Source of the DNA: Sulfurimonas sp.
GTDB lineage: Bacteria; Campylobacterota; Campylobacteria; Campylobacterales; Sulfurimonadaceae
Direction of reading: 5' to 3'
NCBI GenBank assembly: GCA_021157485.1
Contig: JAGGWO010000023.1
Location: forward strand, 1 to 13,104
Length of the DNA: 13,104 nucleotides
The notes below the pieces were generated by a model that had not been told where the DNA came from, did not search any database, and was given only the letters and a program-made list of their open reading frames with translations. A program made the position numbers and the translations under genes. The number at the start of each line of letters is the position of its first letter. Position 1 is the stretch's first letter. Positions 1 to 7,769 of this stretch are shown one piece after another.

Positions 1-9
1 GTTTAAGCC

Positions 10-3000
10 TTAGACAATTTTTCTATTTCTAAATGCTAATGCAATAATTAAAAATACAATTGCATAACTAATTGGTACAAAGTCCGGAATTGGAACCGGA
101 TCACCTTTTGCATATGAATGAAGACCTGCAAGGTAGTAGTTTACTCCAAAGTAAGTCATAAGCACTGATGTAAAAGAGAGAAGTGAGATAACACTATAGT
201 TAAACTCACTATAGATTGATTTGATAAATCTTAAGTGAACAACAACTGCATATACCAAGATCGTAACAAGTGCCCATGTCTCTTTTGGATCCCAACCCCA
301 GTATCTACCCCAAGACTCATTTGCCCAAACGCCACCTAGAAAGTTTCCTATAGTGAGAAGAACCAGTCCAACCATAAGAGCCATTTCATTGATTGCGTTT
401 AACTCTTTAATAGAGAGTGATATCTGTCTCTCATTTTTTTCAGTTTTAAGTATAAAAAGGATAATAGTTATAAACCCAAGAAGTGCTCCAAGCCCTATAA
501 AACCGTAACTTGCAGTAATCATTGAAACATGAATACTTAACCAGTAAGAGTTAAGAACAGGTACTAGATTTGTTACCTGTGGATTCATCCAATTTAGGTG
601 CGCTACAAAAAGAATAAGACCTGCTAATATTCCTGTTGAAGCCATAGTCATTGGTGAGCGTTTTGAGAAGATAAAACCAGCTAAAACAGTTGCCCAACCG
701 ATATAAATCATAGACTCATAGCCATTTGACCAAGGAGCGTGACCTGAGATATACCATCTTAGAGCCAAACCAAATGTATGTGCAATAAAGAATATTATTA
801 AAAGAAAAAGTGTTGCTTTTGAAAACATATCTATTTTAAACTTTGGTTTTAAAATCTTAACAAAACTAACAATTAAAAGTATAAAACCTACTAGTAAATA
901 GAGTGGATAAAGTGTTTCAAAGATATAAGCATGGTTGTAAAACATCTCAGCTTTCACCTTGTTCTCACTTGGATAAACTTCTCCACCATAGAATTTTTGA
1001 TACTTTACTATCTCAGCTAAAGCTTCATCACTTTTACTCCAGTCACCACTCGTTAAAGAGGCATCCATAGATGTAAAGTACTTAACTGCAACCTCTCTAA
1101 GTTTCATAGCATCCGTCTGCTCAAAATTTTGAAGTGCATCTATAGTCGCAAACCACTTATTATTTGCATCACTAGGCTTTGGCCAAATTTTAATAATAGA
1201 ACCTGTATAAACCATATAAGCAACATTAAGTCTCTCATCAATTGTAAGAGCTGCTTTATCTAGTTTATTTCTATGTTTTGCCTCTTTTCTTGTAGCTTCT
1301 TCTACTATTTCAGCTAATTTATAGCCTCTCATATTTTTAGAATCATCAAAGAATTGGCTAAAAGACGCATACTTAGCATCAACTTTTATACCAAGAAGTT
1401 TATTTACTTCTTCATCTTTTGTTTTAATGAGTTTTATATCTTGAAATGAATCAGGTCTAATCATCATTCCTAAAACAACTTGATTTGGAGTTAATTTTAT
1501 ATCTCCAACTGATAAACTTGAACTACCATGTATTTTAGCTAATATCTCTGTAGTGAGCGTATCCATAGGCTTCATTCTACCGCCACTATCTTGAACAATC
1601 AAAGTACCAAACTTATCTGCATGTACTTTATCAAAGGCTAAAATAGTTTTTATTGTAGAGTCTGCTTCAGCTGCTTGAGACGGAGTAATACTCAGTGCCA
1701 AACCAACTGCAATTAAAAGGCCTAATGCCTTATCAGCACTCGCTTTTTTAGCTTTTGCTGCCAGTTTAGAAAATCTATGTTGTTTAGAAAATAGTGACCA
1801 AAACATTCCTAAAGCTAGAAGGAAATAACCTATGTATGATGGAAGAGTTCCTGGGTCATTATTTACAGAAAGAACCGTTCCTTTCTCATCTTGGTCATAT
1901 GAAGCTTGGAAAAATCTATATCCGCGATGCTCTAAAATGTTGTTCATAAAGATTCTATATGGTATCTCGATATTTTGCTCTTTATCTATTAAAATAACCT
2001 CACTTGCATATGAAGCAGGACTCATTGAGCCAGGATAGCGGTCAAGTTGAAAATCTTTGAGATAAATTTCAAATGGAAGTTGAAGCATTTTTGAACCATA
2101 AGAGAGATTAACATCTACGCCATTGACTACGTTATGATACTCTTTTGCCATTCTTCCAACTTTTCCGTATATCAACACTTCTTTTGAAGTTCCACCAACA
2201 TCTATGTTGAATTTAAACGCATCATACCCTGGTTGTTGCGGAGATGCTTTTGGATTGGAAATAATTTTTTTAGATGCATGTGGCAAGAACTCACGTAAAA
2301 CAAATCCACCGCCTGCAAAACTAAAAAGAGTTCTTGTAGTAAATGGCTCTTTCGTATTTGGACCTAAATCACCCTTTACGCTTGTATCCATCTTTAAAAA
2401 GCTAATAGTCATATCATAGTTCATATAGAACTTGTCATTTTCTACGTAAAGTAAAATTACTTGCTTATCAAAAGATTTGCCAGAGTTAAAATCTAAAACA
2501 AAGTTATCACTCTCAAAAAACTCACCCTCACCTAAAGTGATAGGCTCACCTTTACCATTTCCAGTAATCATCATAGATGCGTAAGCTTTTCCATCTTTGT
2601 CAGCAACTGTACTCTCTATAGCATCAGGAATATAATCAACTAAATTAACATTAACCTCTTTGCCATCAATCTCTAAAGATGAAGATATATGGTTGGAAGT
2701 TCTTTTTGAAAGATATAAGCTTTTTGAAGTCGAAACTGTCTTATTACCAACCGTAGCATCTACATTAAAATAAGTTTCAGAACTAATCATAGTCGAAGCA
2801 CTATCACCCTCGCGTATATGCATAGTTCCTTCATAACCTATATAACGAGTCATTGCAGCACCGATTAAAATAACTATAAACGCAATATGAAAAATAAAAA
2901 TTGGTGCTTTTTTAATTGTATACATTTTATATTTTTGGATGTTGAGCATTAAGTTAATTGTTAAAACAGCTAGTAAAACTTCAAACCATCTTGCATTATA

Positions 3001-3132
3001 TACATCTGCTTTTGCAGTTATAGTTCCGTAGTCATTCTCAATAAATGTAGCGTAACCAATAGCACCAGCGAAGATTAACATCAAAATTGCCATTGTTTTC
3101 ATAGAAGTAAAAATAGATAAAAGTTGTTTCAT
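10..3132 (-). CDS. ccsBA: Fused cytochrome c synthetase CcsBA (ResB-CcsA, system II)
   Basis: System II cytochrome c biogenesis protein that moves heme across the inner membrane and attaches it to apocytochromes in the periplasm. It has 1040 residues. The ResB part has membrane segments near 12-29, 52-68, 76-93 and 428-447 and a large periplasmic region between the last two. The CcsA part (about 736 to the end) carries the WWD heme-binding motif at 936-953, including GWDPKE. Candidate heme-ligand histidines, matched by memory of the spacing in the Helicobacter protein, are H82, H868, H966 and H1005. Between the halves, a hydrophobic stretch at about 468-487 followed by SQAAEAD looks like a signal peptide, and about 240 periplasmic residues follow. 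The start ATG has AAGGA nine bases upstream (3142-3146). The stop is TAA. It lies 88 bases downstream of the sirtuin gene. The family call is secure; the histidine assignments are tentative. Confidence 0.95.
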   Translation of the reverse strand: MKQLLSIFTSMKTMAILMLIFAGAIGYATFIENDYGTITAKADVYNARWFEVLLAVLTINLMLNIQKYKMYTIKKAPIFIFHIAFIVILIGAAMTRYIGYEGTMHIREGDSASTMISSETYFNVDATVGNKTVSTSKSLYLSKRTSNHISSSLEIDGKEVNVNLVDYIPDAIESTVADKDGKAYASMMITGNGKGEPITLGEGEFFESDNFVLDFNSGKSFDKQVILLYVENDKFYMNYDMTISFLKMDTSVKGDLGPNTKEPFTTRTLFSFAGGGFVLREFLPHASKKIISNPKASPQQPGYDAFKFNIDVGGTSKEVLIYGKVGRMAKEYHNVVNGVDVNLSYGSKMLQLPFEIYLKDFQLDRYPGSMSPASYASEVILIDKEQNIEIPYRIFMNNILEHRGYRFFQASYDQDEKGTVLSVNNDPGTLPSYIGYFLLALGMFWSLFSKQHRFSKLAAKAKKASADKALGLLIAVGLALSITPSQAAEADSTIKTILAFDKVHADKFGTLIVQDSGGRMKPMDTLTTEILAKIHGSSSLSVGDIKLTPNQVVLGMMIRPDSFQDIKLIKTKDEEVNKLLGIKVDAKYASFSQFFDDSKNMRGYKLAEIVEEATRKEAKHRNKLDKAALTIDERLNVAYMVYTGSIIKIWPKPSDANNKWFATIDALQNFEQTDAMKLREVAVKYFTSMDASLTSGDWSKSDEALAEIVKYQKFYGGEVYPSENKVKAEMFYNHAYIFETLYPLYLLVGFILLIVSFVKILKPKFKIDMFSKATLFLLIIFFIAHTFGLALRWYISGHAPWSNGYESMIYIGWATVLAGFIFSKRSPMTMASTGILAGLILFVAHLNWMNPQVTNLVPVLNSYWLSIHVSMITASYGFIGLGALLGFITIILFILKTEKNERQISLSIKELNAINEMALMVGLVLLTIGNFLGGVWANESWGRYWGWDPKETWALVTILVYAVVVHLRFIKSIYSEFNYSVISLLSFTSVLMTYFGVNYYLAGLHSYAKGDPVPIPDFVPISYAIVFLIIALAFRNRKIV

Positions 3133-3159
3133 AAAAATAAGTCCTTATTTAAAAGGGAT

Positions 3160-3165
3160 ATTCTA
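3160..3165 (-). promoter_or_regulatory. Weak candidate -10 element upstream of ccsBA
   Basis: The minus strand reads TAGAAT here, 27 bases before the ccsBA start and inside the 88-base gap after the sirtuin gene. No convincing -35 is visible, although sigma70 promoters in this phylum often lack one. A 10-bp palindrome, ATTAGCTAAT (3172-3181), lies just upstream. The gene may equally be read from the sirtuin side. Confidence 0.25.
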
Positions 3166-3220
3166 GTGAAAATTAGCTAATAATGGCTTAAAAATTAAAA
3201 AAGAGAGAGAAACTCTAAGG

Positions 3221-3925
3221 CTAAGCTAAAAACTCTTCTATATACTCAGCAATATCGCCTATAGCTTCAGTAGCTTTTGAATAGTAAACCTTAGTGAAAT
3301 AGCTATCATCTATGGCATCACTCGGCTCTAAATTATTAAGAATTGATTTATCTGTAAGTTGTGCAAAATAGGTAACATCTAAAACATTTCCGCTAGTACC
3401 AATAATAACAATAAGCTCACACTCATTAAGAGCTTGAGTCAGACTTGCATAAAGAGGTGCAGCCTCTCCGAAAAATACAATATTTGGTCGGAGTTCACCA
3501 CCACACTCTGGGCACTGTGCATTAAAACACTCATTTTGCTTTTTGTATCCTATCTCAAAAACTTCTTCACAAGCTCGACATCTAAGCTCACGTAAGAAAC
3601 CATGCAGGTGTACTATTTCATCTCTTTGCATTCCTGCTTTTTCAAACAGATCATCTACATTTTGTGTCAGCACAGCTATATCATTCGGGTATGTATGTTT
3701 GAGTTCAACTATCACCTTATGAGCATAATTTGGCTCTTTAAACTCTATATCCTCACGTCTTGCATCATAAAAAGCTCTTGTAGCATCTCCATTTGTGTCT
3801 AAACATCCTGCGCTGCAAACATCTTCTACACGGTGTTTTTCCCAGAGTCCATCACTGTCTCTAAAGGTTGATATTCCAGACTCTGCACTTATACCAGCAC
3901 CTGAAAGGATTAAGACTTTAGCCAT
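3221..3925 (-). CDS. cobB: NAD-dependent protein deacylase (CobB/Sir2, class III sirtuin)
   Basis: Cytoplasmic sirtuin of 234 residues, the usual length for a bacterial CobB. It removes acyl groups from lysines using NAD+. Visible motifs in order: GAGISAESGISTFRD (10-23) and TQNVDD (87-92) for NAD binding; the catalytic histidine in HLHG (H108); a zinc site of C116/C119 and C138/C141; RPNIVFFGE (146-154); and GTSGNV (176-181). Y53 and R56 in FYDARR match the Tyr/Arg pair that binds the acid group of succinyl- or malonyl-lysine in class III sirtuins, so desuccinylase/demalonylase activity is likely as well as deacetylation. It starts ten bases after the chemoreceptor stop codon and has only a modest AGG ribosome site overlapping that stop, so it is probably co-transcribed with the receptor. 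Physiological targets cannot be read from the sequence. Confidence 0.93.
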   Translation of the reverse strand: MAKVLILSGAGISAESGISTFRDSDGLWEKHRVEDVCSAGCLDTNGDATRAFYDARREDIEFKEPNYAHKVIVELKHTYPNDIAVLTQNVDDLFEKAGMQRDEIVHLHGFLRELRCRACEEVFEIGYKKQNECFNAQCPECGGELRPNIVFFGEAAPLYASLTQALNECELIVIIGTSGNVLDVTYFAQLTDKSILNNLEPSDAIDDSYFTKVYYSKATEAIGDIAEYIEEFLA

Positions 3926-3935
3926 TTTCTTATAC

Positions 3936-6056
3936 CTATTTCACCATATTATCTAGATGATCAAATAGTTCCGTAGAAGCTATCTCTGTATCTTTAAATA
4001 ATTTTATTAGTTCATCTGAATCAGATAGACCACTATTTTTAAGAAGAGTCATGATTTTAGCAACACTCTCATGTACCTTTTTATGAGGGAGTAGAACAGC
4101 AGAGTATGCGCTGCTATCTCCAAACTCTACTTTTCCTTCACCTGCATACCATTGTCCAAGATTACAAGTTGTATGACTACTCAAATTTGTTATTGGTTTA
4201 CCTTCAAACACCGAAGAGTATGCATGATTTTTAAATACTACATGATCTAGCTTTGCCATATTTGCAAACAGTTCATGACCAATATTTGTATTGTCTTTTT
4301 TAATTTTTTCAGCATTTGACACAAGTTCGAAAAGAGCCTCTTTAAATTTATCTAACTGCTCTTCAGAAGATGTTGCATACTTCTCAATAGATTCGCTATT
4401 CTCTGACATATTTACGGAATTTTGCTTAAGAACACTTATATTAGCTTCTACTTCACTTGTCGCTTTTTGTGTTCTTTCAGCAAGTTTTCTAACTTCATCG
4501 GCAACAACAGCAAATCCACGTCCATGCTCACCTGCACGTGCCGCTTCTATAGCTGCGTTTAAAGCCAACAAATTAGTCTGGTCTGATATATCTTTAATAA
4601 GTGAGATTATATTAAAGATATCCTCGACATTTGAGCCAAGCTCCTCCGAAGATGCTCTTGTCTCACCAATCATCTCTGTTATACTTGATATTGTTGAGAT
4701 AACTTCATCTGTTGAAGATGTGACTCTAGCTATAACACTTGAAGTCTCTTCATTTAATTTATTTACATCTCCTACATTTTCAACATTTACTTTCATACTG
4801 TTATATAAATTATTTGCGTTGTCAATTGATCCTGAAATCATACTATCTGCAAGGGCTAAATGAAGTGCACTTTCATCCATTCTTTTTTGAATTTCAATAG
4901 CTGACTCTTCTGCTTTTTTAGCTTCTGATTTTTCAGCAATTGCTAACTCTTCAACTTTATCTAAAAATATATTTAAACTGCCGAGTGCTTTACCAAGTTC
5001 ATCATTTGTTGCTATTGGCAATCTTATTGAAAGGTCAGCATCACCTTCTGCTAACTCTTTTGCTACTTTATCTAAATTAATAATTGGTTTTGATATAGCA
5101 ACTTTTATAACAACCACTAAAAATATCAATATAAACAGATCAAGCAATGCCATAATATATACTTGTCTCATAAGTGAATCTTCAGACTTTGAAATAACAC
5201 TGTTTACATTTGAGATTTTATTACCTGATAGTGCATAACCAACCACATTATTTGAAAAATCAACTATTGGCTCTGATACAACTAAATATTTATCTGTAAT
5301 TTGATAACCATCAGTTTTTGAAATATCAATATTTTTCAAGTCATTCATAAACTCTTTGCTAACTACACTCTCTTTTACTGCTAAAGAGTACTTGCCAATT
5401 TTAGGAGCAGAAGCTACAAGCGTAGAGATTTTAAGATACTCCTCTTTCATAACTATAACTATGTCAAAATCATGATTCTTTTTAGCACCTTTAACTACAG
5501 AATTAAGTCCCTGCATAAACTCAACTGAACCTAAATAATTATTTCCATCCATTACAGGAGCTAAACCACGAAGAACTAATCCTGCACGACCTAGTTCTAT
5601 AGCGACTAATGGTTTTTTAGTGGCTTTAACACTTACAATTGTTTTTCTAAAAGATTTTAGGTCATCCCCGTACTTTTTTGGTTTCCATGCTCTTAAAAAA
5701 CTATGTACATTTGCATCATGTATATGAACTTTGATGTTTTTATAGTTTGTACTATCTTTGAACTCTTTTGAAATAGTACTTAAACCATTCATAGCAATAG
5801 TTCTATTATTCTCTTTTAGAGCACGAACAACACTGTAGTTTTTAGCAATATTGATGGCATTTGTCAGACCAATATTATACTTTGAATTGATAGCTTCTTT
5901 ATAAACAGAACGCAGAGATTTTTCTTGAGTAGTATATGTATCCTCTTCCATCTCATCTATGGAGTAAAAGTAGTTGATGATAATAATGATAAAACCAATT
6001 AAGATTGATAGGATTAACGGAATGTGGATTTTTTGACTGATCGATAGATTGTTCAT
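3936..6056 (-). CDS. Methyl-accepting chemotaxis protein with double-Cache sensor and C-terminal CZB domain
   Basis: Membrane chemoreceptor of 706 residues. TM1 is at about 12-31. A periplasmic region at about 33-298 resembles the dCache_3 type ([16 protein letters not shown] at 122-137, then [13 protein letters not shown]). TM2 is at about 299-321. A HAMP domain (about 320-373) and a charged coiled coil (370-405) follow. The signalling hairpin tip includes [20 protein letters not shown] (491-510) and [19 protein letters not shown], the CheA/CheW contact region. The C-terminus (about 600-665) is a zinc-binding CZB domain with H605, C631 (CNLGQWY), H658 and H662 as probable ligands. No C-terminal CheR/CheB docking pentapeptide is visible. 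CZB receptors are known to link zinc or oxidant (HOCl) state to chemotaxis; the ligand of this Cache domain is unknown. The start ATG has AAAGGG seven bases upstream. The sirtuin gene follows after ten bases. Confidence 0.93.
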   Translation of the reverse strand: MNNLSISQKIHIPLILSILIGFIIIIINYFYSIDEMEEDTYTTQEKSLRSVYKEAINSKYNIGLTNAINIAKNYSVVRALKENNRTIAMNGLSTISKEFKDSTNYKNIKVHIHDANVHSFLRAWKPKKYGDDLKSFRKTIVSVKATKKPLVAIELGRAGLVLRGLAPVMDGNNYLGSVEFMQGLNSVVKGAKKNHDFDIVIVMKEEYLKISTLVASAPKIGKYSLAVKESVVSKEFMNDLKNIDISKTDGYQITDKYLVVSEPIVDFSNNVVGYALSGNKISNVNSVISKSEDSLMRQVYIMALLDLFILIFLVVVIKVAISKPIINLDKVAKELAEGDADLSIRLPIATNDELGKALGSLNIFLDKVEELAIAEKSEAKKAEESAIEIQKRMDESALHLALADSMISGSIDNANNLYNSMKVNVENVGDVNKLNEETSSVIARVTSSTDEVISTISSITEMIGETRASSEELGSNVEDIFNIISLIKDISDQTNLLALNAAIEAARAGEHGRGFAVVADEVRKLAERTQKATSEVEANISVLKQNSVNMSENSESIEKYATSSEEQLDKFKEALFELVSNAEKIKKDNTNIGHELFANMAKLDHVVFKNHAYSSVFEGKPITNLSSHTTCNLGQWYAGEGKVEFGDSSAYSAVLLPHKKVHESVAKIMTLLKNSGLSDSDELIKLFKDTEIASTELFDHLDNMVK

Positions 6057-6085
6057 TAATATGCCCTTTGAAAAATATGTAAAAT

Positions 6086-6094
6086 ATTATAACA
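6086..6094 (-). promoter_or_regulatory. Extended -10 promoter element for the chemoreceptor gene
   Basis: The minus strand reads TGTTATAAT, a perfect TATAAT with an upstream TG, 29 bases before the chemoreceptor start. This would give a leader of roughly 20-25 bases containing the AAAGGG ribosome site. No good -35 is visible at 17 bp, as is common in this phylum. It lies in the 67-base gap after the DUF2249-like gene, so the chemoreceptor-sirtuin pair probably forms its own transcript. Confidence 0.55.
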
Positions 6095-6123
6095 CAGTTC
6101 ACATCATTTATAAGAATTTATAA

Positions 6124-6408
6124 TTATTTAAGCATAAAAGTTATTTCAAAATCTCCACTCTCTAGCTCTTTAGCCTCATATAAAAAATAGTCTGATATTT
6201 TTGCATAAAGTGGCGATGGTTCGTGAAAAAAAGTACCTACAACTCTCTCATTTTTACTCTTTATCATTTTAAGAACATTGATTGTATTAACCATTGGTTC
6301 AGGGGGTTGACACTCCGTTGCATCAAATTCGTAAAAGATTAAACCATCTTTTTCGTACTTGTAAAAATCTAATGTCCCAAAAGGCACCTTTACTAACTCT
6401 TTATCCAT
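6124..6408 (-). CDS. Small DUF2249-like (TusA-fold-like) protein
   Basis: Soluble 94-residue protein with no signal peptide. From about residue 25 to the end it follows the DUF2249 pattern: a strand ending in FDA (28-30), the PPEPM turn (35-39) that starts a helix, HEPSPLY (62-68), then YEAKELESGDFEITF near the end. DUF2249 is a relative of the TusA/SirA sulfur-carrier fold. The TusA cysteine position is proline here, but C33 lies two residues earlier. DUF2249 proteins have no agreed function; some are linked with hemerythrin or nitrogen-oxide genes. The first ~24 residues are not part of the pattern. The start ATG has AAGG seven bases upstream (complement of 6416-6419), and the gene begins 14 bases after the stop of the 106-aa protein, so they are probably one operon. 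The family call is from motif recognition only. Confidence 0.7.
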   Translation of the reverse strand: MDKELVKVPFGTLDFYKYEKDGLIFYEFDATECQPPEPMVNTINVLKMIKSKNERVVGTFFHEPSPLYAKISDYFLYEAKELESGDFEITFMLK

Positions 6409-6422
6409 CTAATAACCTTAAT

Positions 6423-6743
6423 TTAAATATGTATATATTTTTGTTGTTCTGAATTCCATTTAAAACTATTTGCAACTTTTTTAAAGGCTTTTAAAACTAT
6501 AGTCTCATGACAATCATTACCGTAGATAGTGATTGGTGTGTGATAGTATCTATTGTAAGATGCTATTGGATGTAAAAGTATCTCTTTCCAAGTTAATTCT
6601 ATCTTACCCTCATATGGTTCAAACGCAACTGCTGAAATTACACTTTTTTTTGTAACACTACATTTAAAATGACAAACAACATAGAAACTATCCATCTTTA
6701 CAAACTCTAAAAGTTGTAAAACATTGTTATGAATTATAGGCAT
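6423..6743 (-). CDS. Conserved-looking hypothetical protein, 106 aa
   Basis: I do not recognise this protein. It is soluble, with no signal peptide or membrane segment, and looks mostly beta-stranded with a short helix near 80-93 (TIVLKAFKKVANSF). It has C24 and C28 in VVCHFKC, C78 in NDCHE, and several histidines (H25, H58, H68, H79), so metal or redox chemistry is possible but unproven. It is a real gene by position and ribosome site: GAGGGGA lies six bases before the ATG, the strongest Shine-Dalgarno in the window. It sits 42 bases after the histidine kinase stop and 14 bases before the DUF2249-like gene, on the same strand, so it probably belongs to the aminopeptidase-kinase transcript. 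No promoter is evident in the 42-base gap. Confidence 0.75.
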   Translation of the reverse strand: MPIIHNNVLQLLEFVKMDSFYVVCHFKCSVTKKSVISAVAFEPYEGKIELTWKEILLHPIASYNRYYHTPITIYGNDCHETIVLKAFKKVANSFKWNSEQQKYIHI

Positions 6744-6785
6744 AATTGTTCCCCTCTGTTTTTAAGAGAGTAGCAAGTTTTATTC

Positions 6786-7769
6786 CTAAATAGGGAGCTT
6801 AACTTGAAAACCTTTCCTCTCTCCATCCAATAATATAACATCTCCATTGTGAGCTTCAGCAATCTGCTTAGATAAAACAAGACCCAAACCGTTACCTTTT
6901 ACTTTTGTACTTTTAAAAGCTTCAAAAAGGTCTTTTTTATTCTCAATAGCTATACCAGTGTCATATATTTTAAAAATATGATCTATCTCATCTGAGTCAT
7001 ATATTACTTCGATAACACCCTCTTCCTCTTCATCTAATTCAATAGCATCAATAGCATTAATAATGAAATTTGAAAATAGCATCTCTAAGAGATCTTTATC
7101 TGCGTTTATAGTGAATTCTTGCTCAGGAAAGATAAATTTTATATCTTTTGAATATGCATAATATTCTATGGATTCATCGATAGATTTCTTTAAAGTATTC
7201 CATGAAAATGGCTCTTTTGTAGCTTCTACACCCTTAGAAAACATCAAAGTGGCTTTAATAATTCTATCAATCCGACTAACAGATTTTTGTATCTCTTCAA
7301 CAATAGGGATATTTTCAGCAATTACCCTCTTTTTTAGAGTTGAACTCAAAAGTGAAATGGAGCCTATCGGATTACGTATTTCATGTGACAAGTGAGCTGC
7401 CATTTGCCCCATTGTTGCAAGATTTTCTTTACGTTTTTGCTCAGTTATATCTGTCACACTCAGCATCACTTTATCTTTATAGGTTGAACTCTTTACAAGA
7501 TATGAGCGTGAATTAAATTTAACTTCATAATCATCACCCTTATACTCTAAAAGTTTTAGCAGTTCCCATAACTCTCTAGCCTGTGAATTTTGTAAAAAGA
7601 TTGTATTATCGCTGTTTACTATCCAGATTGCGTTTGGTAAGAACTCAACAACCTTTTCAACTGTATCTTGCAGATGAGCGTAAGAAGATTTTAGTTCATT
7701 AAACTCATTTTCAACCTTGTAGGTCTGTTCTATTAAAAGGTTGAGTTCTTCTGGAGTTACTGTTGACAT
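6786..7769 (-). CDS. flgS: Cytoplasmic sensor histidine kinase, FlgS-like
   Basis: Soluble two-component kinase of 327 residues with no membrane segment. It has an N-terminal helical region (about 5-42), a small PAS-like domain (about 43-110), HisKA with the phospho-acceptor H129 in HLSHEIRNP, and an ATPase domain with an N box (N234, N238), a G1 box (DTGIA, 270-274), an F box (FEAFKSTK) and a G2 box (KGNGLGL, 291-297). This layout and the HisKA wording match FlgS of Campylobacter and Helicobacter, which phosphorylates FlgR to switch on sigma54-dependent rod and hook genes. The G1 box has Ala where many kinases have the second Gly. The ATG overlaps the aminopeptidase TAA by one base (TAATG), implying translational coupling. 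No flgR is in the window, so flgS is a recognition-based call; another cytoplasmic kinase is possible. Confidence 0.72.
   Translation of the reverse strand: MSTVTPEELNLLIEQTYKVENEFNELKSSYAHLQDTVEKVVEFLPNAIWIVNSDNTIFLQNSQARELWELLKLLEYKGDDYEVKFNSRSYLVKSSTYKDKVMLSVTDITEQKRKENLATMGQMAAHLSHEIRNPIGSISLLSSTLKKRVIAENIPIVEEIQKSVSRIDRIIKATLMFSKGVEATKEPFSWNTLKKSIDESIEYYAYSKDIKFIFPEQEFTINADKDLLEMLFSNFIINAIDAIELDEEEEGVIEVIYDSDEIDHIFKIYDTGIAIENKKDLFEAFKSTKVKGNGLGLVLSKQIAEAHNGDVILLDGERKGFQVKLPI

Noticed and set aside
3185..3220. Possible terminator after the sirtuin gene (GAGAGAGAAACTC region followed by A/T runs)
   Set aside because: The stem is about four base pairs and no stable hairpin precedes the U-run in the minus-strand RNA, so it was not listed as a feature.
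4291..4863. 190-codon open frame on the plus strand, antisense to the chemoreceptor
   Set aside because: It lies wholly inside the conserved signalling domain gene, is serine-rich low-complexity in translation, and has no ribosome site or family motif. It is a mirror of the real gene.
6744..6785. Short CTCT/AGAG stem near the ribosome site of the 106-aa gene as a riboswitch or attenuator
   Set aside because: Only four base pairs with an A-rich loop; too weak to support.
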